A stretch of 11,744 nt of DNA, taken from an uncultured Duganella sp. Lineage in GTDB: Bacteria > Pseudomonadota > Gammaproteobacteria > Burkholderiales > Burkholderiaceae. The stretch lies in contig CAMLSG010000170.1 of assembly GCA_946482635.1 (NCBI GenBank), positions 1 to 11,744 of the forward strand, given 5' to 3'. The notes beneath the pieces were generated by a model. It worked only from the letters and a program-made list of their open reading frames with translations, searched no databases and was not told where the DNA came from. Positions 6,820-11,744 of this stretch are shown here, in pieces. The position numbers were made by a program, and so were the translations under genes. The stretch's first letter is position 1; every line of letters begins with the position of its first letter.

Positions 6820-7242
6820 ATGGAAGTTAAAGTTAGCTGGAATGGCCCGTCGGGCATGAGTTTCCGCGCCCAGACCGGTTCTGGCCACATGGTCGCCATG
6901 GACGGCGCCCCGGAAGGCGGCGGCCATAACCTGGCGCCGCGCCCGATGGAGATGGTGCTGCTCGGCACCGGCGGCTGCACCGCCTATGACGTGGTGCTGA
7001 TCCTGAAAAAGGGCCGTGCCGATGTGCGCGGTTGCGAAGTGGTCCTGCAGGCCGAACGCGCCGAGACCGAGCCTAAGGTCTTCACCAAGATTAACTTCCA
7101 CTTCGTCGTCACCGGCAAGGACCTGAAGCCGGAAGTGGTTGACCGAGCCATTACCCTGTCCCACGACAAGTACTGCTCCGCCAGCATCATGCTGGCCAAG
7201 ACGGCGCAGATCACCCACAGCTTCGAAATTATCGAAGCCTGA
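6820..7242 (+). CDS. OsmC family protein
   Basis: This 140-residue protein belongs to the OsmC/Ohr superfamily, in the short YhfA-like subgroup. The two cysteines expected of peroxidatic members are present: Cys53 in GTGGCTAYDVV and Cys119 in HDKYCSAS. The helix carrying Cys53 follows the conserved PMEMVLLG lead. Such proteins are cytoplasmic homodimers that reduce hydroperoxides with thiol partners, though activity of the YhfA-like subgroup is less well defined. The ribosome site GGAGAG lies 5 nt before the ATG. It is 29 nt after the permease gene and may be partly cotranscribed with it. Its 3' end overlaps the end of the convergent flavodoxin gene by 14 nt. Confidence 0.9.
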   Translation: MEVKVSWNGPSGMSFRAQTGSGHMVAMDGAPEGGGHNLAPRPMEMVLLGTGGCTAYDVVLILKKGRADVRGCEVVLQAERAETEPKVFTKINFHFVVTGKDLKPEVVDRAITLSHDKYCSASIMLAKTAQITHSFEIIEA

Positions 7243-7789
7243 CCAGAGTCTCCGCAAAGCCCTGCCCGAACATGCGGGCAGTCTTGATGTCCCCGGCGGG
7301 GAATTCATGCGCTGCAGTGCCATGCCCGGCCTGCGCCATCAGGCCGGACCATGATCCCAGGCGATTGGCAGCTTCATCGTAAGGCACGCCAGCGTGCTGC
7401 TCCGGCAGGATAGGATTGCCGGCCCAGATCATCCCGTGCTGCATGCAGAAGGTGAACATCGACACCAGCGTCGATTGCTTGTCACCCGCAGGCAGCGACG
7501 ACACGGTGAAGCCCCCTGCCAGCTTGCCCTTCAGCTGCTGCGAGCGCCACATCTTGCCGGTGGCATCCATGAAGGTCTTGAACACGCCCGACACGCCGCC
7601 CAGGTAGGTCGGCGAACCAAGAAGCATGCCATCGTACTGCAGGAGCGCGTCCGGCGCCCCTGCCAGCTCCGATGCTTTCAGCACATGCACTACCATTCCT
7701 GGCACGCCGGCTGCGCCTTGTGCGATATGCGAGGCGATATGTTCCGTGTGGCCGTGGGCGCTGTGGTAAATGACTGCGAGTTTCTTCAT
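7229..7789 (-). CDS. Flavodoxin family / WrbA-like NAD(P)H-dependent oxidoreductase
   Basis: This 186-residue flavodoxin-fold enzyme carries the N-terminal FMN phosphate loop SAHGHT (10-15). GSPTYLGGVSGVFKTFMDATG (58-78, in parts) closely follows the WrbA pattern, and GDIKTARMFGQ (166-176) is the late WrbA-type segment. WrbA-like proteins bind FMN and reduce quinones by two electrons, which avoids radical formation. It is slightly shorter than typical WrbA (about 200 residues). Its ATG overlaps the stop of the DUF2938 gene (ATGA, 7786-7789), so both are coupled and under the MerR-type promoter at 8285-8315. The 3' end overlaps the OsmC gene tail to tail. Substrate preference is inferred, not visible. 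Confidence 0.88.
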   Translation of the reverse strand: MKKLAVIYHSAHGHTEHIASHIAQGAAGVPGMVVHVLKASELAGAPDALLQYDGMLLGSPTYLGGVSGVFKTFMDATGKMWRSQQLKGKLAGGFTVSSLPAGDKQSTLVSMFTFCMQHGMIWAGNPILPEQHAGVPYDEAANRLGSWSGLMAQAGHGTAAHEFPAGDIKTARMFGQGFAETLVRLR

Positions 7790-8259
7790 TGTGCGATTCC
7801 TTTGATGAGTAAGGCGGAAAGATAAAGTCCGAGTCCGAAGACGGTGTGATTGGCGACGCTGCGCAGGCAGTTCTTCAGCGGCGTTGGCGTTTTGCGCGAC
7901 GCCACGCCAAGGCCCATCGAAGGCTGCATGACGAACAGCGGCGCGCCGACGGTTGCGATGCCGACTGCCAGCGCGGGACCGATGCTCGGCGCGTGCAGCC
8001 AGCCCTGGCCCGCTACGGCTACCAGGGCGCCGGCAAAGGCCACGCCCGTTGCGTAATGCACCAGCCAGCCCAACGCCTGCTCGCCGCCGACCGCCGGCGC
8101 GGCCGCAATCGAGTCATGCGCAAAGCGGCCTTGCACCAGGTGTCCCGCCCAGCGGCCGATAAAGGCCATGTTCATGGTCTTGACGCCCATGCGCTTGAGC
8201 AGCACCAGCCACAAGTCGAACACGATGGTGGCGCCGACGCCGATAATGATGATTTCCAT
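7786..8259 (-). CDS. DUF2938 family integral membrane protein
   Basis: This 157-residue protein of unknown function has four predicted membrane helices (about 1-21, 63-83, 95-113, 138-155). Recognisable family segments are the NMAFIGRWAGHLVQG stretch (30-44), GWLVHYATG (64-72) and MQPSMGLGVASRKTP (111-125), including several conserved polar and His residues near the membrane. The frame continues upstream, but the ATG at 8259 has a GGGAGA ribosome site and starts right at the first helix. It is the first gene after the MerR-regulated promoter and is coupled to the flavodoxin gene by ATGA. A role in the membrane side of a redox or detoxification response is a guess from context. Confidence 0.85.
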   Translation of the reverse strand: MEIIIIGVGATIVFDLWLVLLKRMGVKTMNMAFIGRWAGHLVQGRFAHDSIAAAPAVGGEQALGWLVHYATGVAFAGALVAVAGQGWLHAPSIGPALAVGIATVGAPLFVMQPSMGLGVASRKTPTPLKNCLRSVANHTVFGLGLYLSALLIKGIAQ

Positions 8260-8284
8260 TGCAATCTCCCTGGTTGATGGGCAC

Positions 8285-8315
8285 ACTGTAGAAGTTGAAG
8301 TCAACTTCAAGTCAA
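8285..8315 (-). promoter_or_regulatory. MerR-type promoter and operator
   Basis: On the minus strand, -35 TTGACT (8315-8310) and -10 TACAGT (8290-8285) are separated by 19 bp, the overlong spacer typical of promoters that MerR-family activators untwist. The spacer contains a perfect 18-bp palindrome, GAAGTTGAAGTCAACTTC (8291-8308), made of 8-bp arms around two central bases. This is the size and place of a SoxR/CueR-like operator. It predicts a start near 8278 and a leader of about 19 nt for the DUF2938-flavodoxin operon. The same site sits 18 bp before the merR-type gene, allowing autorepression. Confidence 0.85.
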
Positions 8316-8325
8316 GGGATTTTTG

Positions 8326-8733
8326 ATGGATATCGCCGAAGTCGCGCAGCGCTCGGGCATGGCCGCCTCCACCCTGCGCTATTACGAGAAAAAGGGCCTG
8401 ATCAAGCCAGCCGGCCGCAACGGCCTGCGGCGCACCTACGCGCCCGGCGTGCTCGACACGCTGGCCATCATTTCGCTCGGCCAGTCGGCCGGCTTGTCGC
8501 TGGACGAAATAGGCTCAATGTTCACGCCCGACGGCGGCACGTCCATCGACCGTGCCTTCCTGCTGGCCAAGGCCGAGGAGATCGACGCGCTGGCCAAGCG
8601 CCTCAAGGCGATGAGCGAAGGACTGCGCCACGCGGCCGCCTGCCCCGCTCCGAGCCATGCGGAATGCCCAAAGTTCCAGCGCCTGCTGAAGGCAGCCGCT
8701 TCCGGCGCCATCGAACGCAGCCTGCGGATGTGA
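8326..8733 (+). CDS. MerR family transcriptional regulator
   Basis: This 135-residue regulator has the MerR winged helix at the N-terminus (MDIAEVAQRSGMAASTLRYYEKKGLI, in parts, 1-26), a second wing region (RRTYAP, 35-40), and a dimerising helix (about 75-103). The C-terminal part carries a compact set of possible ligands or redox residues: His102, Cys106, His111 and Cys114, in the pattern H-x3-C-x4-H-x2-C. This is unlike the SoxR Fe-S motif and lacks the mercury or copper layouts I know. The TTG one codon upstream is in frame, but the ATG has AAGGGA at the right distance. It is divergent from DUF2938-flavodoxin, with the palindromic operator between them, so it most likely controls that operon and itself. 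The inducer is unknown; quinones, electrophiles or a metal are reasonable candidates. Confidence 0.92.
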   Translation: MDIAEVAQRSGMAASTLRYYEKKGLIKPAGRNGLRRTYAPGVLDTLAIISLGQSAGLSLDEIGSMFTPDGGTSIDRAFLLAKAEEIDALAKRLKAMSEGLRHAAACPAPSHAECPKFQRLLKAAASGAIERSLRM

Positions 8734-8809
8734 GAAAGCGCGCATTTTTAATGGCTGCCGGCTGCTATCCTCTTGGGTTTATCCAAAATAACTCAACGGG
8801 GAAATAACA

Positions 8810-9658
8810 ATGAAGATTCGTAACTGGGTGATTGCGCTTGCACTGGTGCCGGTATTTGCCATGGCCGACATGACTGCGGAACAGCGCAAGGCAGAATTCG
8901 ACAAGCTGGACTGGCATACCGGTCCGCGCGCCGAAGCCATCGCCGGCAAGGCCACCCTGAAAACGCCAAGCGATAAAGTGCAATTCCTGGACGATAAGAA
9001 TTCGCGCCGTTTCCTGGAATTGACCGGCAACCTGCCGGAAGACGGCAACTACACCATCCTGGATACCGAAGGCGGCTGGTGGGCGACCTTTACCTTCGAC
9101 CAGAGTGGCTACGTGAAAGAAGGCGACAAGATCGACGCCGATGCGCTGCTGAAGACCCTGAAGGAAAGCGATGAGCCAGCCAACGAAGAGCGCAAGCGTC
9201 TCGGCCTGGGTGCGCTGCACACTGAAGGCTGGTACGTTCCACCGCACTACGACGAAAAAACCAAGCAATTGGAATGGGGCCTGAAACTGCGCTCGGAACA
9301 CGGTGTTTCGCTGAACTACACCATCCGCCTGCTGGGCCGCAGCGGCGTGATGAGCGCAACCCTGGTGTCCTCGCCTGAAACGCTGGACGCCGACGTGGCG
9401 AGCTTCCGCAAAGTGCTGACCGGCTTCGATTACAACGACGGTGAGAAGTACTCCGAGTTCAAGCCGGGCGACCACGTTGCCGAATTCGGCCTGGCCGCGC
9501 TGGTGACCGGCGGCGCCGCTGTCATCGCGACCAAGAAAGGCTTCTGGGCTGCCGCGGCCCTGTTCCTGGCCAAGATGTGGAAGCTGGTCGCCATCGGTGG
9601 CGTTGCAGCCATCGCCGGCCTGAAGTCGCTGTTCAAGAAGAAGGAAAGCAGCAATTGA
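8810..9658 (+). CDS. DUF2167 family membrane-anchored envelope protein
   Basis: This 282-residue protein of unknown function has a signal peptide (1-19, Ala-Met-Ala before Asp20). A large extracytoplasmic domain follows, with the family's typical segments: WHTGPR (35-40), GGWWATFTFD (88-97), GYVKEGDKIDADALL (100-114), GWYVPPHYDEKTKQLEWG (140-157) and NYTIRLLGRSG (169-179). Two hydrophobic helices near the end (about 226-240 and 244-271) and a basic tail (KKK) anchor it, tail inside. A GGGGA ribosome site precedes the ATG. The stop overlaps the TTG start of the next gene (TTGA), so the two are coupled. No promoter was found with confidence in the 76-bp gap after the MerR gene. Confidence 0.88.
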   Translation: MKIRNWVIALALVPVFAMADMTAEQRKAEFDKLDWHTGPRAEAIAGKATLKTPSDKVQFLDDKNSRRFLELTGNLPEDGNYTILDTEGGWWATFTFDQSGYVKEGDKIDADALLKTLKESDEPANEERKRLGLGALHTEGWYVPPHYDEKTKQLEWGLKLRSEHGVSLNYTIRLLGRSGVMSATLVSSPETLDADVASFRKVLTGFDYNDGEKYSEFKPGDHVAEFGLAALVTGGAAVIATKKGFWAAAALFLAKMWKLVAIGGVAAIAGLKSLFKKKESSN

Positions 9659-10395
9659 TCGCATTCCACGCCGAAATCCTGCTGGTAGCGGCCATGGCTG
9701 GCCTGTACCTGTACGACTCGGCGCGGCTGCTGCATTCGAATGAAGGCGTGCTGGCGGCTACCCTGGGTGGGCGCTGGTCGCTGCATTTCGGCGCCGAGCA
9801 CTACACCTTGCGCGGCAAGGAGCCGTTTGTGCCGAATCCCCTGCTGCCGCACCGCCCCCTGTTCCCGCTGCGCTGGAAACAGCAGGTGGTCGCTGCAGCC
9901 CCACCTTCGCAACGCTGGGCGCCGCCTTCGTTCCTTCCCTACAAAGTGCTGGCGCCGTTGATCTGGCTGATGGCACTGTCGCTGTTCGGCCTGATCCCTG
10001 CTGGCTTGTTCTCCCGCTACGGCAACGTGGCTGCCGCCGCCGGCATCCTGCTGTTCTATGCCTCGGCACTGCTCGCACTGGCCTACGTCTGGTTCAAGCG
10101 CGGCACCTTGAAGCTGACTGGCCGCCAGGTCGGTGCGCTGGCCTTTGAATCGCTAACCTGCCCGCCATTCGCTTTAAACCTCGTGCGCCATATCAGCTGG
10201 CAGGCCGCCCCACCTGAAGAACTGGACTCCGCCAGCCGCCGCCTGCTGCGCAACGACGACTGGACCGCCACCCTGCCGGCCGTGATCAAACGCATTGACA
10301 ACGCGATTGCCTGGGAAAACGAAGGAACCCCACGCGCCCAGGCATTGGCCGCCTACCAGGCCTCCCTCAACAGCGAGCTCGCATCCAAAATCTAA
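9655..10395 (+). CDS. Membrane protein of unknown function coupled to the DUF2167 gene
   Basis: I do not recognise this 246-residue protein with confidence. It has three predicted membrane helices (about 5-22, 99-119, 125-146), a Pro/Trp-rich loop between the first and second, and a soluble C-terminal part (about 150-246) containing FESLTCPPFALNLVRHIS (164-181), probably its most conserved region. The preferred start is TTG at 9655. It overlaps the preceding stop by 4 nt, has AAGGAAAG upstream, and gives a complete first helix. The first ATG, at 9694, would cut that helix. Codon use is like its neighbours. It may be a membrane partner of the DUF2167 protein; this is inference from coupling only. 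Confidence 0.75.
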   Translation: MIAFHAEILLVAAMAGLYLYDSARLLHSNEGVLAATLGGRWSLHFGAEHYTLRGKEPFVPNPLLPHRPLFPLRWKQQVVAAAPPSQRWAPPSFLPYKVLAPLIWLMALSLFGLIPAGLFSRYGNVAAAAGILLFYASALLALAYVWFKRGTLKLTGRQVGALAFESLTCPPFALNLVRHISWQAAPPEELDSASRRLLRNDDWTATLPAVIKRIDNAIAWENEGTPRAQALAAYQASLNSELASKI

Positions 10396-10418
10396 GGCGG
10401 AACTTTTCGCCTGCTTTC
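10395..10418 (+). terminator. Weak possible terminator between convergent genes
   Basis: AGGCG (10395-10399) can pair with CGCCT (10408-10412) around an 8-nt loop, followed by the pyrimidine run GCTTTCT. It lies in the 22-nt gap between two convergent stop codons, where a terminator would be expected. The short stem and poor U tract make it weak. Confidence 0.22.
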
Positions 10419-11056
10419 TAAATGTAATAAGTGGTCGAGGTCATCACCTTCGACATGGCCTTCATTGCCATCTGGATGGGCAGCGGCGTTTTCTCGGCGC
10501 CCATGTCTTCCGCCGCCTTGCCATGCGCGATTTCATCGACGCGCATTTGTTCCACGATCGCACGTGACTTGGCGTCCTGCGGCGGCAAGCGGTCCAGGTG
10601 GCTGGCCAGGTGGGCTTCAACCTGGCGCTCGGTCTCCACCACAAAACCCAGGCTTTGCTTGTCGCCCGCCAGCGCGGCTGCCGTGCCCAGCGCGTATGCA
10701 CCGGCATAGAACAATGGATTCAGGAAGCTCGGCTGCGAGCCCAGTTCCGACAAGCGTTGCGCGCACCACGCCAGGTGATCCTCCTCTTCGCGGCTGGCCT
10801 TGTCGAAGGCCGCACGCGCCTCATCGCTCTTGGCGAAACGGGCCTGCGAGTTGTACAGCGCCTGCGCCATCACCTCGCCCACATGGTTGACGCGCATCAG
10901 GCCCGCACTGTGGCGGTGCTCCTGCTCCGTCATCTCCGCATCCGCCGCATGCACCGCCGGGTTCGGGCGCGAGGCCGAATGCACGCCAGCCAGCACGCGC
11001 AGCGCCTTGTCGGCGCCAGTGATGAAACGGTCGAGGGGATTGTGGTAGCGGTTCAT
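10418..11056 (-). CDS. coq7: 2-polyprenyl-3-methyl-6-methoxy-1,4-benzoquinol hydroxylase (Coq7)
   Basis: This 212-residue di-iron monooxygenase makes demethoxyubiquinol into the hydroxylated precursor, the next-to-last step of ubiquinone synthesis, at the inner membrane and using O2. The carboxylate-bridged iron ligands are visible as Glu61 ([12 protein letters not shown]), Glu91 and His94 (EEEDHLAWC), Glu141 or Glu143 (ETERQVEAH), and Glu175 with His178 (DEIAHG). The hydrophobic helix at about 115-131 suits membrane contact. The start is taken at the ATG encoding [12 protein letters not shown]; an in-frame extension of 11 codons upstream lacks family similarity and overlaps the promoter. The ribosome site is weak (GGAC). 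A perfect TATAAT lies in the 45-nt gap after the upstream SLOG gene. Many beta- and gammaproteobacteria use Coq7 rather than UbiF for this step. Confidence 0.95.
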   Translation of the reverse strand: MNRYHNPLDRFITGADKALRVLAGVHSASRPNPAVHAADAEMTEQEHRHSAGLMRVNHVGEVMAQALYNSQARFAKSDEARAAFDKASREEEDHLAWCAQRLSELGSQPSFLNPLFYAGAYALGTAAALAGDKQSLGFVVETERQVEAHLASHLDRLPPQDAKSRAIVEQMRVDEIAHGKAAEDMGAEKTPLPIQMAMKAMSKVMTSTTYYI

Positions 11057-11087
11057 GATGGTTCGTCCAGCTTGTACGGAAAGCCAC

Positions 11088-11093
11088 ATTATA
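11088..11093 (-). promoter_or_regulatory. Probable -10 element of coq7
   Basis: A perfect TATAAT on the minus strand (context GGCCTATAATGTGG) lies between the SLOG-family gene and coq7. It predicts a start near 11081 and a leader of about 25 nt. The -35 position holds only GTGTGC-like sequence, so the call rests on the -10 and its place. Confidence 0.45.
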
Positions 11094-11101
11094 GGCCGTC
11101 C

Positions 11102-11467
11102 TCAAGCGCGGCACACGCGCACTTCGATGCCGGCTTGCTGCGCCAACTCGACCGCATGGCGGGTGCCGCGAGCACAGCCCAGCGTATCGAAGTCCGCATG
11201 GAATGCCAGCACCAGGTCGACACCCGTCGCCATCATGCGAACGTTCAGGCCCTTCCAGCCTTCGCCGGGAAAAGCCTTGTAGTCAGCCCTGCTCTTTTTC
11301 ATTGGCAGGACTTCGAAGCCCAGCTCACGAGCCACAGAAATTGCCAGTGCATCGATGCCCGGCGTGTCGCCGGTGACCACCGTTCCAGGCTTGCCCAACG
11401 CGGTCAATTCGCGCCTGATCGCACGGTCGTCATGCCACGTCGTGGCGCCTGTGATCAGCACGCGCAT
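11102..11467 (-). CDS. YspA-like SLOG / DUF2493 nucleotide-binding protein
   Basis: This 121-residue Rossmann-like protein shows the small SLOG (cpYpsA-related) pattern. The first strand, MRVLITGA, is followed by an acidic HDD-x-AI helix (12-17). GDTPGIDALA (33-42) is the nucleotide-binding turn, with Gly and Asp in the expected places. VDLVLAFH (83-90) and CARGTRHAVELAQQAGI (97-113) match the second half of the fold. SLOG proteins are proposed to bind or process nucleotides and nucleotide-derived signals; no reaction is assigned here. Its ATG overlaps the preceding stop by one base (TGATG), so it is translationally tied to the truncated gene at the window edge. coq7 follows after 45 nt on the same strand. 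Confidence 0.75.
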   Translation of the reverse strand: MRVLITGATTWHDDRAIRRELTALGKPGTVVTGDTPGIDALAISVARELGFEVLPMKKSRADYKAFPGEGWKGLNVRMMATGVDLVLAFHADFDTLGCARGTRHAVELAQQAGIEVRVCRA

Positions 11468-11744
11468 CAGGTACTCTCGCCCTTTTCCTCACGCAGCAAG
11501 CGCTGCTTTTCCAGCCAGTCGGCCACCGGGCCGCGGGCGTCGATCTTGGAGATGTCCTTCGCCACGCCCAGGTTCAAGCCAAGCAGGAAGGGAATCGAAT
11601 CGACCGGCACTTCCGGCAGGTAGTCCGCCATGGCCCGCATGAAACGCGGCGACTCCAGCACTTCCACCACCTTCCCGCCGCTCATGAACTGCAGGATGCT
11701 GGTCATGCTATGCCCGCCGCCGATCGAGCGGTAGACGAAGCGGT
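11467..11744 (-). CDS. Unrecognised gene, 5' part cut off by the window edge
   Basis: The frame is open from the right edge to a TGA at 11467-11469, giving 91 visible residues. An ATG at 11706 would give a 79-residue protein. The 12 codons before it read on without a stop, however, have mostly G or C in the third position, and continue the protein smoothly (RFVYRSIGGGHSM...), so I treat it as the end of a longer gene. Visible features are a Gly-rich GGGHSM stretch, a hydrophobic segment (SIPFLLGLNLGVA), and an acidic/basic C-terminus ending KGEST. No domain is recognised. It overlaps the SLOG gene by one base and is likely in its operon. Confidence 0.65.
   Translation of the reverse strand, partial: RFVYRSIGGGHSMTSILQFMSGGKVVEVLESPRFMRAMADYLPEVPVDSIPFLLGLNLGVAKDISKIDARGPVADWLEKQRLLREEKGEST

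Noticed and set aside
6121..7323. A 400-codon minus-strand frame across the permease and OsmC genes, and similar antisense frames at 3799-4740, 5822-6700 and 8765-9664.
   Set aside because: All are shadows of well-supported plus-strand genes, with low-complexity composition and no motifs.
8734..8809. Promoter or terminator between the MerR gene and the DUF2167 gene (TATCCT at 8766, CATTTT as -35).
   Set aside because: The -35 match is poor and no hairpin with a U run is visible, so I do not call either.
11467..11706. A complete 79-residue small protein starting at 11706.
   Set aside because: The frame remains open to the window edge with coding-like codons, so a truncated longer gene is more likely.

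Overview
The window is a GC-rich chromosomal segment of a betaproteobacterium, most likely Burkholderiales of the Oxalobacteraceae type (Massilia/Duganella/Janthinobacterium-like). The reasons are the rplM-rpsI-argC-DUF6776-erpA gene order, an aerobic ubiquinone gene (coq7), and an intergenic repeat built around a GGGGTCAGACCC core that I associate with this group. The genus is an inference from memory, not a search result. There are no rRNA or tRNA genes, no CRISPR array, no insertion sequence and no phage or conjugation genes.

Left part (1-3335). The last codons of a plus-strand gene, probably anmK, run into a pair of inverted 47-bp palindromic repeats that resembles a REPIN. A minus-strand housekeeping block follows, listed here in transcription order. 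rplM and rpsI (ribosomal proteins uL13 and uS9) come from a strong promoter and a leader of about 100 nt that can fold, and end at a clear intrinsic terminator. argC (arginine synthesis) and a DUF6776 membrane protein share the next unit, which has its own promoter. erpA (Fe-S cluster delivery) appears to have its own -10 element.

Middle part (3395-7242, plus strand). A secreted TAP-like serine hydrolase and a NatA/NatB-type ABC exporter are joined by two 4-nt start/stop overlaps, so they are probably one functional unit. An OsmC-family protein follows behind its own -10 element.

Right-middle part (7229-8733). A WrbA-like flavodoxin and a DUF2938 membrane protein form a minus-strand operon divergent from a MerR-family regulator. 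The promoter between them has the textbook MerR architecture: a 19-bp spacer holding a perfect 18-bp palindrome. This is the best-supported regulatory circuit here. It may sense electrophiles, quinones or metals through a Cys/His motif in the regulator's C-terminal part.

Right part (8810-11744). A DUF2167 envelope protein is coupled by TTGA to an unrecognised three-helix membrane protein. The convergent minus-strand group contains coq7 (ubiquinone hydroxylase), a YspA-like SLOG nucleotide-binding protein, and a gene cut off by the right edge.

Every interval over 300 bases contains a gene. I found no convincing new defence or mobile system. The points most worth a second look are the inverted repeat pair, the MerR/DUF2938/flavodoxin circuit, the hydrolase-exporter operon, the DUF2167-partner pair, and the folded rplM leader.
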